The notes beneath the pieces were generated by a model, which made no database searches, was not told the origin of the DNA, and saw nothing but the letters and a program-made list of their open reading frames with translations. Made by a program: the position numbers and the translations under genes. Shown piece by piece: positions 1-10,278 of a stretch of DNA of 64,000 nucleotides (its first letter is position 1; each line of letters starts with the position of its first letter). The DNA comes from an uncultured Elusimicrobia bacterium (lineage in GTDB: Bacteria > Elusimicrobiota > Elusimicrobia > UBA1565 > UBA9628), in the NCBI GenBank assembly GCA_903830945.1, contig CAIKVT010000060.1:1-64000 (forward strand), in the 5' to 3' direction.

Positions 1-1550
1 GAGGCATCGGCCCCCAAGCATTGCGCTGGATGATCCGGCGGGCGACCTCCGATATCAGCCGCCAGCGGTCCCGCTCCTTGCGGGCCCCCTTGAGCTCCTT
101 CTCCAGGCGCTGGACCCGCTCCTGCACCTTCAGGACCTCCGCCGGCGATGGGTCCGCCTTCACCCGCTTGGGCCCCGGCGCCTTCGGTTCCAAAGCCCTC
201 AGGCCCGCTTGCCGTACCGCCCGCAGCCACCGGTAGCACAGCTCCCGCGATACCTTCGCCTCCTGGCACAGGCGGCTGACCGGGATCTGCCTCGCCAGGC
301 ACAGCAGGACCAGCTCCAAACGCTCCTGTGGGCTCGATAGCTTCGTTCTCTGCGGTTCGTTCATGTTCTGCCCCGGCCTGTGCTTCTATGCCTGCGGCGG
401 CTAAGCCCGCGGCCGGCGGCTGCGGCAGCTCCGCCGTGGCTGTGCCCACCGATTCTACCTCTTGCGGGGCCGCGTCCCTCAACGAAACCTCCGCATCTTT
501 GGCCACCAACCGCAGCTCCTTGCCCCCAATGTTCCCAATCAAGTACGTGGGCGCCTTGTATTCGCCCAGAGGCGGCCCGCCAGCCTGCACCTTCGCAGTG
601 TTCTCGTCGACGAGTTGCTCCACCTGCTTGGCCACCTGGAAGTACCGGTCCGCGGGCATCATGTTCCCGATCCCCTGGTGCGGACGCCTGTAATTGTAGT
701 GCTCGATGTACTCCCCAATCTTCGCCTGCGCCTCCTCGAAGCTCGATAGCGGCATCTGCGAGAGGCACTCCTGCCACATGTTCCTCCAGAACGACTCGAT
801 CTTTCCGCACGTCTGAGGGTGGTAGGGCCGGCTGCGGATGTGCGCGATGCCAAGCTTGGTGAGCATCACCGTGAACTGGCTCTTGCCGCGCCACGTGTAA
901 TACTGCCGCCCGTTGTCCGAGAGCACCTCCTTGGGCAGCCCCCGCTTTTCGATGGCCGCGCGGAAGACCTCCATCACGTTCGACGCCGTCTGCCGCCGGT
1001 GCAGGCCCCACCCCACCAGGAAGCGGCTGTTGTCGTCCATGAAGCCAATCAGGTACACGCGGTACTGGCCCCTCAACATGAACGTCATGATGTCCGTCTG
1101 CCACAGCTCGTTGGGACGCGCCCTCTCGAAGTGGCGCACCTGGGGCGGCTTGTTGCGCCTGCGCTTGGCCCGCGGCTTGGGCGTCGGCCGCTGGCGCTTG
1201 AGCACGCGCTCCACCGTCCCGCGCGATACCTTCAGGAACCCCAGCCGGTACAACAGCCCCTGCACCTTCCCGACCCCAGTCCCTTCCGGTAGCGGGCCCA
1301 TCTGCGACACCGCCTGCTCTGCCGCCATGGTCTTCGGAGCCCGCCGGCTCCTTTGGGAGCCTCGCTCCACGCCCCCTCGTTCGAGCCCGCTGGCCCCTGC
1401 CTGCTTGTACCGCCCCATGCATCGGTACACGATGCTCGTGCTCATGCCTGTCAATGCGCTCACTTCCTGAGCCGTCAACCCACGCTGTAACGCTCGTACC
1501 GCCTCCAGCTTCTTTTCTACCGGCCATGCCGCAGTCTTTTTCCTTTTCAT
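1..1550 (-). CDS. DDE transposase of an insertion sequence, C-terminal end beyond the window
   Basis: The minus strand is open from an ATG at 1550 to the window edge (516 codons, no stop), so the protein is at least 516 residues. Residues about 8-50 form an N-terminal helix-turn-helix. An integrase core (rve type) covers about 145-300, with catalytic residues D153 (WQTD), D212 (LSDNG) and E252 (GKIESFW), followed by YNYRRPHQGI near 284-294. Beyond the core the reading frame continues for over 200 residues. It includes a linker rich in Ala and Pro, a second helix-turn-helix (SRLCQEAKVSRELCYRWLR) beginning near a possible internal start at 363, and a basic coiled coil. IS481/IS3-like transposases normally end soon after the core, so this C-terminal addition is unusual. 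An internal ATG at 363 could allow a separate product. The family assignment is firm; the exact IS family is not. Confidence 0.85.
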   Translation of the reverse strand, partial: MKRKKTAAWPVEKKLEAVRALQRGLTAQEVSALTGMSTSIVYRCMGRYKQAGASGLERGGVERGSQRSRRAPKTMAAEQAVSQMGPLPEGTGVGKVQGLLYRLGFLKVSRGTVERVLKRQRPTPKPRAKRRRNKPPQVRHFERARPNELWQTDIMTFMLRGQYRVYLIGFMDDNSRFLVGWGLHRRQTASNVMEVFRAAIEKRGLPKEVLSDNGRQYYTWRGKSQFTVMLTKLGIAHIRSRPYHPQTCGKIESFWRNMWQECLSQMPLSSFEEAQAKIGEYIEHYNYRRPHQGIGNMMPADRYFQVAKQVEQLVDENTAKVQAGGPPLGEYKAPTYLIGNIGGKELRLVAKDAEVSLRDAAPQEVESVGTATAELPQPPAAGLAAAGIEAQAGAEHERTAENEAIEPTGAFGAGPAVPGEADPGQPPVPGGEGIAGAVLPVAAGGTASGPEGFGTEGAGAQAGEGGPIAGGGPEGAGAGPAPGEGAQGGPQGAGPLAADIGGRPPDHPAQCLGADA

Positions 1551-1640
1551 TGTCAGCCTCCAGTCTTAACGCCGTCTCGTTTCCGCGGCCCTCGTATTAA
1601 CGACTTTCTTCAGGGTCGGTCTAACGGCAACGACAACGGC
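1551..1640. mobile_element. probable right end of the insertion sequence
   Basis: This stretch lies between the transposase start and the truncated ORF6N gene. It contains spaced copies of a TTAACG-like hexamer at 1566-1571 and 1597-1602 and CTAACG at 1621-1626, which look like transposase-binding repeats in an IS end. The other terminus is outside the window, so inverted repeats and a target duplication cannot be checked. Confidence 0.4.
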
Positions 1641-1648
1641 TATCTTGG

Positions 1649-2062
1649 ATGCTGGGTGTCAACCGATCAGGCAGGCCTACGATGTCTCAATTGTACTGGA
1701 TGGGATACATGTTCCAGTTGAGCGAGGTAGAGAACAAAATCCTAAGGTGCCGAATTGGTGCCTTAAAATGGGGCGCGTACTCGAAATATCCCCCTCGTGC
1801 CTTCACGGAAGAGGGTGTCGCCATGCTCTCAGGGCTTTTGCGCAGCGAGCGAGCAGTCAAGGTTAATGTCGCGATCATGCGCGTCTTCGTACGATTGCGC
1901 CGCCTCCTTGCCGAAGACCGCGGCCTTGCCACCCTGGTCACCGAGCATGAGCATCGTCTCAACGATCATGACCAAGATATCGCCGATATCATAAAGAACA
2001 TCCCCCGGCTCACGCTGCCTCAGCCCGTGCCCGAGCCTAGGCCCGTCGTCGGCTTCACCTAG
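1649..2062 (+). pseudogene. N-terminally truncated ORF6N (KilA-N family) protein, probably disrupted by the IS
   Basis: The encoded 137 residues begin to match ORF6N-domain proteins only at YMFQLSE. They then carry the family's typical second half: a segment like LPYAFTEQGVAMLSS (here PPRAFTEEGVAMLSG), LRSERAVKVNVAIMRVFVRLR, and a coiled-coil tail. About 45 residues of the usual N-terminal half (the DLA-LYGV region) are missing. The reading frame opens only at 1625, immediately next to the presumed IS end. ORF6N proteins are phage- or plasmid-related DNA-binding proteins. I infer that the IS inserted into, or deleted, the 5' part. The ATG at 1649 has no clear Shine-Dalgarno, so expression is doubtful. 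Confidence 0.65.
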
Positions 2063-2129
2063 CCTCCCAAGCGAAAGCGGCGCGCCAAGCGGCCAAAGGC
2101 CGCGACCGTGAGACTCTAGGGTTATTTTC

Positions 2130-2149
2130 GCGAGCAAGACCTTGCTCGC
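2130..2149 (-). terminator. hairpin downstream of the M13 peptidase gene
   Basis: GCGAGCAA (2130-2137) and TTGCTCGC (2142-2149) form a perfect 8-bp stem with a 4-base loop, about 20 bases past the peptidase stop. No clear T-run follows on the minus strand, so it may be a terminator or only an RNA stabiliser. Confidence 0.35.
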
Positions 2150-2169
2150 CACTCGCGGGAATTATCCAA

Positions 2170-4245
2170 CTACCAGACGCGGTTGACCGCGGCCGGAGCC
2201 ATGGGTGAACCCGCCTTGCAGGAGAAGGCCTGGCCGAACTCCGGCAAGTTCATCACCACCCCGTTGACACGGTAGCGTCCTGTCGAATGAGGGTCGACCT
2301 TAACCGCCTTCTTGGCCATCTCGTCGGTCTGGTTGAAGCACCAGCTCTGGCCGTAGCTGACGAAAAAGCGCTGTCGGGCGTCGAAGCCGTCAATGGGCCG
2401 GCCTTGGTCCTTGCCCAGGGTGTCCATCAGGGCGTTGTAGGCCAGCACCAGACCGCCGTTGTCCGCGATGTTTTCGCCCAGAGTGAGCTTGCCGTTGAGC
2501 TTGACGTCTTTGGCCCGGTCCTTGGAGTCCTTGAGGGTGACGAAGCTGGAGTACTCGTCCACGAACCCCTGCGAGCGGGTCTCGAACGCATTGCCGTCGG
2601 CCTCGGTCCACCAGTCCTTCATGTTGCCGTGGGCGTCGTAGTGGCGGCCTTCGTCGTCGAAGCCGTGGGTGAGCTCGTGGCCGACCGTGGCGCCGATGGC
2701 GCCGTAGATGGCGGCCGTGTCGGCCCGGAGGTCGAAGTTGGGAGGCTGGAGGATACCGGCAGGGAAGTTGATGTCATTCATCTGGGGGTCGTAGTAGGCG
2801 TTGTCGGTCGGGGCGCTCATGTACCACTCGCCGCGGTCCACGGGTTTGCCGATCTTGGCCAGCTGGCGGCGAAACTCGAATACGTCGGCACGCTGGAGGT
2901 TGCCCAGCGCATCACCCGGAAGGATGCTGAGCCTGGAGTAGTCCCGCCACTTATCGGGGTAGCCGATCTTGTTGGCCAGGCCGACAAGCTTCTCCAAGGC
3001 CTTCCGCTTGGTGGCCTCGCCCATCCAGGGCGACTGGCGGATATCCGCGTCCATGGCCTTTTCGATGGTGCGGACCATGGCGAGGACGCGCTCCTTGGCC
3101 TGAGGCGGGAACTCGGAAGCCGCGTAGGCCTGACCCAGAGCCTCGCTGAGGCTCTGGTCGGAGGATTCGACGCAGCGCTTCCAGCGCGCTTTGAGCTCCT
3201 GCTGTCCGCCGAGCTTTTTGCCGAAGAAAGCGAAATCCTCGTCCACGAAGCGCTTGGGCAGCATCGCGGCCGAGCCGTGCACGAGGCTCCAGCGCAGGTA
3301 GGTCTTTAAGTCGTCGAGGGAGAGGTTCTTGAGGGACTCGTCGAGTCCTGTGAAGAAGCCGGGGTCGGAGACGTCGAGGCTGGCGAAGGCGGGAGCCTGG
3401 GCCGCGGCGAGGTACTGCTTCCAGACGAAAGAGGGCGCTGATTTCGCGAAGTCTTCGAGGCTCATCTTGTGGTGGACGTTCTTGGGCTCACGGCGCTCCA
3501 CGCGGCTCATAGCGGCCTTGGCCAGAGCGGTCTCGATCCTCATAACGGTTGCGGCCTCGGCTGCGGCCCTGTCGGCGGGGTCGCCGAGGAGCCCGAACAT
3601 CTTGCCGAGATGCTGGACGTAGGCGGCGCGCTCGTCTTTGAAGTCGTCGAGGAGGTAGTAGTCACGGTCGGGCAGGGCGAAGCCGCCCTGGTCGGCCTGG
3701 GCGATGTCCATGGCGGCGTCGGTGTAGTCCTGCGTCGCGCTGAAGGAGAAGAGGACGTTGGCTCCGAGTCCGTGCAGCCGGGCGATCGCCGCGGGGAGAT
3801 CGGACTTGTCCTTAATAGCGGCGATGGAGTCGAGCTCGGGTTTGAGAGGCGCGAGGCCTTGTGCGTCCATGGTCGGTTCATCCATGCAGGCGGCGTAGTA
3901 GTCGCCGATCTTGCGGGAGACGGGGGAGGTCTGGTCTTTCTCGGCCGCGGCCTGGGCGAGTATGCCGCGCAGGACGGCTCGGGTGTGCTCGTCGAGCTCG
4001 CTGAAGCGCCACCATTTGACCTGGTCGGCGGGGACGGGGTTCTCTTTGAGCCAGTTGCCGCAGGAATACTGGAAGAAGTCCGTGCAGGGGTCGATGCTGC
4101 GGTCCATGGCTGATGGGTCGACGATGGGGGGCAGAGGCTGGTACGCCCAGGCCGAGGGAATGATGCTCCCCACGCCTGCCGCCGCCAAGGCCATTGCGGC
4201 TGAGAATCTCGCGGATCTCGCGGATCTCCTGGTTCTCGATGTCAT
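2170..4245 (-). CDS. secreted M13 family zinc metallopeptidase (neprilysin/PepO type)
   Basis: The 691-residue protein starts with a basic n-region and a hydrophobic segment ending near SAWA, a signal peptide that directs it to the periplasm or outside. The mature part has the M13 N-terminal region (DFFQYSCGNWL near 58-70) and the catalytic domain: HELTH at 523-527 (zinc ligands H523 and H527, base E524) and GENIADNGG with the third ligand E591. The C-terminus carries the family's conserved asparagine and proline segment (VNGVVMNLPEF) and ends in VW. Length matches bacterial PepO-like enzymes (650-700). These cleave short peptides; the natural substrate here is unknown. The start is supported by AGGAGG nine bases upstream. 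It is transcribed alone, divergently from hppA. Confidence 0.93.
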   Translation of the reverse strand: MTSRTRRSARSARFSAAMALAAAGVGSIIPSAWAYQPLPPIVDPSAMDRSIDPCTDFFQYSCGNWLKENPVPADQVKWWRFSELDEHTRAVLRGILAQAAAEKDQTSPVSRKIGDYYAACMDEPTMDAQGLAPLKPELDSIAAIKDKSDLPAAIARLHGLGANVLFSFSATQDYTDAAMDIAQADQGGFALPDRDYYLLDDFKDERAAYVQHLGKMFGLLGDPADRAAAEAATVMRIETALAKAAMSRVERREPKNVHHKMSLEDFAKSAPSFVWKQYLAAAQAPAFASLDVSDPGFFTGLDESLKNLSLDDLKTYLRWSLVHGSAAMLPKRFVDEDFAFFGKKLGGQQELKARWKRCVESSDQSLSEALGQAYAASEFPPQAKERVLAMVRTIEKAMDADIRQSPWMGEATKRKALEKLVGLANKIGYPDKWRDYSRLSILPGDALGNLQRADVFEFRRQLAKIGKPVDRGEWYMSAPTDNAYYDPQMNDINFPAGILQPPNFDLRADTAAIYGAIGATVGHELTHGFDDEGRHYDAHGNMKDWWTEADGNAFETRSQGFVDEYSSFVTLKDSKDRAKDVKLNGKLTLGENIADNGGLVLAYNALMDTLGKDQGRPIDGFDARQRFFVSYGQSWCFNQTDEMAKKAVKVDPHSTGRYRVNGVVMNLPEFGQAFSCKAGSPMAPAAVNRVW

Positions 4246-4437
4246 GCTCTCTTTCCTCCTTCGCTGAGTCCGATGTATAGCGTATCAATTTGGGCACAAA
4301 CGGCCTGCAAAGGGCGGATCCGATTTTTTTGGGGTGATATGATTTCGAAGGAATACATGTAAAGTTGTGTGCTGAATTATGGACTTGCGGCGAGGACGCG
4401 CCGTGGAGGGGCGCTCCGGGCGCGCCTGCGGCGCGCG

Positions 4438-4472
4438 GGTTCGGCCCCGGCACTTCGTGCCAAGGCCGAACC
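4438..4472. repeat. GC-rich palindrome in the divergent region
   Basis: GGTTCGGCC (4438-4446) pairs with GGCCGAACC (4464-4472), and inside it GGCAC (4449-4453) pairs with GTGCC (4457-4461) around a 3-base loop. A second smaller palindrome (CGCGCC / GGCGCG) lies just upstream, at about 4420-4435. It sits upstream of both flanking genes, so a terminator role is unlikely. A REP-like element or regulatory structure is possible. Confidence 0.5.
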
Positions 4473-4572
4473 TCCTCGGTACGGCATGATGAGAATTTGA
4501 CTGGGCCGTTTTCGCAGTGACTTGCGGAGTTGCTGTCTTGAAAATTAAAAAGTTGCTTTTATTACATGGCAT

Positions 4573-4601
4573 TTGATAGCCTTGCGCTAGATAATTATAT
4601 T
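4573..4601 (+). promoter_or_regulatory. possible hppA promoter
   Basis: TTGATA (4573-4578) and TATATT (4596-4601) are separated by 17 bases. A start of transcription near 4608 would leave out the GGAGG ribosome site (4602-4606). Alternatively GATAAT (4590-4595) is the -10 box and the leader includes it. The sequence does not decide between these. Confidence 0.35.
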
Positions 4602-4612
4602 GGAGGCCGTTA

Positions 4613-6778
<2,166 letters not shown>

Positions 6779-6801
6779 ACTGCAACGGCAGGGCTCCCCA
6801 A

Positions 6802-6871
6802 CGCAACCGGCTCCCCCCTTGAGGGGGGGGCGCTGGTTGCGAGTGAAGACAGCCAAAGACTGTCTTCACTC
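6802..6871 (+). repeat. tandem hairpins after hppA (possible terminator, palindromic element)
   Basis: The first palindrome pairs CGCAACC (6802-6808) with GGTTGCG (6835-6841) and contains an inner C6/G6 stem around TTGA. The second pairs GAGTGAAGACA (6841-6851) perfectly with TGTCTTCACTC (6861-6871). No T-run follows. The first palindrome resembles one inside the start of the DUF3108 gene (18754-18782), sharing the CCCAACG-AACC and CGCTGGT arms. Confidence 0.55.
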
Positions 6872-6943
6872 ACCATCCTGAAGAAAGGAACCGCTAAAAT
6901 AAACCAGAAAGCGTAAAAATCGTAAAGGCCTGGCACCAAAATG

Positions 6944-6952
6944 TGCTAATAT
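6944..6952 (+). promoter_or_regulatory. possible extended -10 promoter for yajC-secDF
   Basis: TGC followed by TAATAT (6947-6952) resembles an extended -10 element, 32 bases before the yajC start. No good -35 box is seen 17 bases upstream. It is the only plausible promoter in the gap after the hppA hairpins. Confidence 0.35.
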
Positions 6953-6984
6953 TTTCAACCAGCTCAGTACACTAAGGAGCGAAC

Positions 6985-7308
6985 ATGCCACCACAAGCGC
7001 AGCCAAACCTCTGGGTCAACATGGTTCCCATCGCGGCCGTCTTCGTCATCTTCTACTTCTTCCTCATCCGGCCGCAGCAGAAGCAGGTCAAGGAGCACCA
7101 GAGGATGCTCGATTCCGTCAAGAAGGGCGACCGGATCTTGACCACGGGAGGCCTTTACGGCACCGTGATTGGACTTAAGGGCACTGATCTCGAAGTGCGC
7201 TTCGCTGATACCGTCAAGCTCACGCTGGCCCGCTCCGGCATCGCCAAGGTGCTCAGCGCCGAGGCGAACATAAGCTCGCCGGAGATGTCCCAGCCCAGCC
7301 TTTCGTGA
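6985..7308 (+). CDS. yajC: YajC subunit of the Sec translocon accessory complex
   Basis: This is a 107-residue protein with one transmembrane helix (about 11-28, VPIAAVFVIFYFFLI) followed directly by the family signature RPQQKQ and a cytoplasmic domain containing GDRILTTGGLYG. YajC associates with SecD and SecF in the inner membrane and supports SecYEG. The start is preceded by AAGGAG. It sits 10 bases before secD, the standard bacterial order. Confidence 0.95.
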   Translation: MPPQAQPNLWVNMVPIAAVFVIFYFFLIRPQQKQVKEHQRMLDSVKKGDRILTTGGLYGTVIGLKGTDLEVRFADTVKLTLARSGIAKVLSAEANISSPEMSQPSLS

Positions 7309-7318
7309 GAATGAAACC

Positions 7319-8737
7319 ATGAGCAAGAATCAGATCAAGTGGTCGTGCATCCTGCTGAGCATCGTCGGCGCCATCGCGCTGCTCTATCCCACCGTCAACT
7401 GGTACAGCCTGGATGCCGCCGAGCGCGCCCGCCAGGAAGCCTACCGCATGCAGCCCAAGTACATCCTCAACCTCGGTCTGGACCTGCGCGGCGGGACGCA
7501 CATGCTCATGGAGCTCGACGTCTCCAAGCTCGATCACAAGACGGATATCAACGACGCCATGTCGCGCGCCATCGAGATCATCCGCAACCGCGTGGACCAG
7601 TTCGGCGTGGCCGAACCTCTCATCGTCCGCCAGGGCCAGCGCTGGATCGTGGTGCAGCTGCCCGGCATCACCAACTCGGAGCAGGCCAAGGAGCTGGTAG
7701 GCAAGACGGCGCTTTTGGAGTTCCGCATGGTCGATGAGTCCGAGGTCGCCCAGAAGGCCCTGGGGAAGATCGCGGAGCTGGGCGTGGCCGCTTTCAGTGG
7801 AACCAAGGTCTCCACCGCGGCGGCTAAACTCGTGCCCGAAGAGGATCAGCTCTGCGCGGGCAAGGAGAACGCGCTTTACCTGCTCAAGAAGGACATTCCG
7901 CTGACCGGCGCGGCCCTGGACACCGCGCGCGTAGAGACCGCGGGCGGCGACTATGGAATGCCTGTGGTAGCCTTCAAGTTCAAGCCCGAAGCCGCAACCG
8001 TTTTCGGCAACCTGACCGGCGCCAACGTGGGCAAGCACATGGCCATCGTCCTGGACGATGTGGTCTATTCGGCCCCGGTCATTAAGTCCAGGATCGGCGG
8101 AGGCTCGGGCATCATCGAGGGTCAGTTCTCGGCCGACGTCGCGCGCAACCTGGCCATCGTCCTGCGCGCAGGCGCCTTGCCAGCGCCGGTCAACCTCATC
8201 GAGGAGCGCACCGTGGGGCCGACCTTGGGCGAGGATTCCATCCGCGCCGGCATCACCTCCAGTGTGATCGGCCTGCTCCTGGTCGTCATCTTCATGATCG
8301 TCTACTACCGCCTCTCCGGGGTTGTGGCTTGCTCGGCTTTGGCTCTCAACTTCCTATATATGGCCGCCTGCATGGCCTACTTCAAGTTCACGCTGACCTT
8401 GCCCGGCATCGCGGGCATGATCCTGAGCTTGGCCATGGCCGTCGACGCCAACGTGCTGATCTTCGAGCGCATCAGAGAGGAGCTGAGGTCCGGCAAGCCC
8501 GTGCGCATGGCCGTAGACCAAGGCTATGACCGGGCCTTCCGGGCCATCTTCGACTGCAACCTCACCACTGTGCTCTCGGCTATCATGCTGTTTCAGTTCG
8601 GCACCGGGCCCATCAAGGGCTTCGCCATCACCCTCATCCTGGGCATCTGCATGAGCTTGGTCACGGCCGTGTTCGTGACCCGGCTCGTCTTCGAGTCCTA
8701 TCTCTCCGCCCACCCCGTAGAGGAGCTGTCGATCTAA
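7319..8737 (+). CDS. secD: protein translocase subunit SecD
   Basis: The 472-residue protein has an N-terminal transmembrane helix (about 9-26), the signature GLDLRGGTHMLMEL, a periplasmic domain, and a C-terminal block of five transmembrane helices containing MAVDANVLIFERIREE, the conserved SecD/SecF loop. With SecF it forms an RND-like proton-driven machine that helps pull preproteins through SecYEG. At 472 residues it is shorter than E. coli SecD (about 615), lacking the extra periplasmic insert, as in many other phyla. It is followed by secF one base after its stop codon. Confidence 0.96.
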   Translation: MSKNQIKWSCILLSIVGAIALLYPTVNWYSLDAAERARQEAYRMQPKYILNLGLDLRGGTHMLMELDVSKLDHKTDINDAMSRAIEIIRNRVDQFGVAEPLIVRQGQRWIVVQLPGITNSEQAKELVGKTALLEFRMVDESEVAQKALGKIAELGVAAFSGTKVSTAAAKLVPEEDQLCAGKENALYLLKKDIPLTGAALDTARVETAGGDYGMPVVAFKFKPEAATVFGNLTGANVGKHMAIVLDDVVYSAPVIKSRIGGGSGIIEGQFSADVARNLAIVLRAGALPAPVNLIEERTVGPTLGEDSIRAGITSSVIGLLLVVIFMIVYYRLSGVVACSALALNFLYMAACMAYFKFTLTLPGIAGMILSLAMAVDANVLIFERIREELRSGKPVRMAVDQGYDRAFRAIFDCNLTTVLSAIMLFQFGTGPIKGFAITLILGICMSLVTAVFVTRLVFESYLSAHPVEELSI

Positions 8738-8738
8738 C

Positions 8739-9710
8739 ATGGAACTCTTCCAGAAGCCCAATATCGACTTCATCAAGTGGCGCCGCATCCCCATCATGAT
8801 CTCGCTGGCGATCATCGTCGGCGGGCTCGCGACCATACTCGGCAAGGGGTTCAACTACTCCATCGAATTCACCGGAGGCACCCTGCTTCAGGTCAGCTTC
8901 GAGAAAGCCGTAAGCGTGGGCGACATCCGCGCGGGTTTAAGCCGCGCCGGCCTCAACCCCGAGATCCAGACCGTCACTGCCGCGGGCGGCAAGGTGAGCT
9001 ATATCCTGCGCGAGAAGGGCGACGAGAAGGCCATGACCGAGGCCTCCAGTCGGACCATGGACGTGCTCAAGGAAGCCTTCCCGAGCAATCCTCCGACTTT
9101 AGAGAAGAAAGATTTCGTGGGCCCCGTGGTGGGCAAGGATTTGCGCCACCGGACCTATTGGGCCATCTTCTGGAGCCTGTTCTTCATCGTCATCTACGTG
9201 GCCTACCGCTTCTCAAATCCGCTCTGGGGCCTCACAGGCGTCCTGGAACTCTTCCACGACGTGGTCGGCACGGCGGCGCTCTTCGCCATCACGGGCAAGG
9301 AGGTGGACCTGCTGATCGTGACGGCCTTGCTGACTATCGCGGGCTACTCCATGCATGACACCATCATCATCTTCGATCGGATCCGCGAGAACCTGCGCCT
9401 CAAGCGGGGAGCGAGCTTCGGTGATATCATCAACGCTTCCATCAATGAGACCCTGTCGCGGACCATCATCACGGTGTTGACCGTGCAGACCGTCTGCATC
9501 ATCCTGTTCATCTTCGGGGGGCCGGTGCTGCGCAACTTCGCCCTGGCCATGGTCGTGGGCAACATACTAGGAACCTACTCCTCCATCGCGGCGACCTCGA
9601 CTTTGATCTACGAGTGGGAAGTGCATATGGGCGGCCGCAAGGGCGCCGAGCCGGCCATGCCGGTCAAGGGCAGCAAGCCTCAGTTCAAGAAGCTCAAGGG
9701 TAATGCGTAA
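8739..9710 (+). CDS. secF: protein translocase subunit SecF
   Basis: The 323-residue partner of SecD has an N-terminal helix, the FTGGTLLQVSF segment of the first periplasmic domain, and a C-terminal helix bundle with YSMHDTIIIFDRIREN, the family's motif in transmembrane helix 4. AGGAG lies about 14 bases upstream, within the end of secD, so translation is probably coupled. The C-terminal tail is lysine-rich and cytoplasmic. Its last 8 bases overlap the next gene. Confidence 0.96.
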   Translation: MELFQKPNIDFIKWRRIPIMISLAIIVGGLATILGKGFNYSIEFTGGTLLQVSFEKAVSVGDIRAGLSRAGLNPEIQTVTAAGGKVSYILREKGDEKAMTEASSRTMDVLKEAFPSNPPTLEKKDFVGPVVGKDLRHRTYWAIFWSLFFIVIYVAYRFSNPLWGLTGVLELFHDVVGTAALFAITGKEVDLLIVTALLTIAGYSMHDTIIIFDRIRENLRLKRGASFGDIINASINETLSRTIITVLTVQTVCIILFIFGGPVLRNFALAMVVGNILGTYSSIAATSTLIYEWEVHMGGRKGAEPAMPVKGSKPQFKKLKGNA

Positions 9711-10278
9711 GATCCGGGGCTTCAAGCTCACCCTGAGGGTCGCGGATGTCAAGCGTCGAGCCAAGAAGTCAGGTTTAGACCTCGCGGCGCTTGGCTTTGG
9801 CGACGACCAGCTCCAGAAACTCCTGGGGCAGGCCGCCAAGACCATCGCGGCGGGCGTGCTCTTCGAGACCTTTAAGCATCCCGACGTCGACGCCGCGGCG
9901 CTCTCCCCTATTCCGGGCCTGGCCTACAGCGTGGTCCTGGCGACGCTGGGGCCGGGGTTCGCTTCGGCCAAAGAGAAGTCCAGGGAGAGTTCGGCGGAGC
10001 TATACGCTCTATGGGGCCTCGTAGAGGCCGCCGCCCTTGACGAGGCCGTGCGCTTCGCCGCGGCCCTGGTGGAGGAGGAGGCAGCCAAGGAATCCTGCAC
10101 GTTGAGCCCCTGGAACGCGCTCCAGGAGCCTGCGGCCCTGGAGACCGTGCTGCGCAAGCTCGACGCCGGCAAGATCGACGTCCGCCTGCATGAAGGCCGG
10201 CTGGACCCAGCGGCTACGACTGCGGTGAGCCTGAGCTGGCTGGCTCAGGCTCGGGCGCGCAAGCCCAAGAAGGATTGA
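9703..10278 (+). CDS. conserved-context hypothetical protein, alanine-rich and helical
   Basis: I do not recognise this 191-residue protein. It begins with a basic segment (RKIRGFKLTLRVADVKRRAKK), then is rich in Ala, Leu and Glu with no transmembrane segment, signal peptide or metal motif visible, and ends in a basic tail (RARKPKKD). The start is ATG at 9703, overlapping the end of secF by eight bases (ATGCGTAA), and its TGA stop overlaps the TTG start of the DUF374 gene. The tight coupling on both sides, and low-complexity but steady codon use like its neighbours, argue that it is real. A link to protein export or to the envelope is inferred only from location. Confidence 0.7.
   Translation: MRKIRGFKLTLRVADVKRRAKKSGLDLAALGFGDDQLQKLLGQAAKTIAAGVLFETFKHPDVDAAALSPIPGLAYSVVLATLGPGFASAKEKSRESSAELYALWGLVEAAALDEAVRFAAALVEEEAAKESCTLSPWNALQEPAALETVLRKLDAGKIDVRLHEGRLDPAATTAVSLSWLAQARARKPKKD

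Larger units (their letters stand above)
4246..4612. other. divergent intergenic region between the peptidase and hppA
   Basis: No credible gene is seen in these 367 bases. The left part holds the Shine-Dalgarno of the peptidase gene. The middle (about 4418-4474) is GC-rich and carries back-to-back palindromes. The right part from about 4520 is AT-rich and holds the hppA promoter region. Base composition changes sharply between the GC-rich palindromes and the AT-rich flanks, so the palindrome block looks inserted. Confidence 0.6.

Noticed and set aside
361-1527. A 388-residue minus-strand reading frame inside the transposase
   Set aside because: It is a shifted frame; the frame from the ATG at 1550 carries the DDE core and conserved motifs, while this one is low-complexity Gly/Ala/Arg.
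2287-3309. A 340-residue plus-strand frame opposite the M13 peptidase
   Set aside because: Antisense shadow with no motif or ribosome site; the minus-strand protein has all M13 residues.
4596-4601. TATATT as a leaderless hppA promoter
   Set aside because: The GGAGG ribosome site follows directly and would be excluded from the transcript, so this -10 box is kept only as an uncertain alternative.
6781-6984. A small gene in the gap before yajC
   Set aside because: Only palindromes and an AT-rich promoter-like stretch are present; no frame with start, ribosome site and plausible composition.
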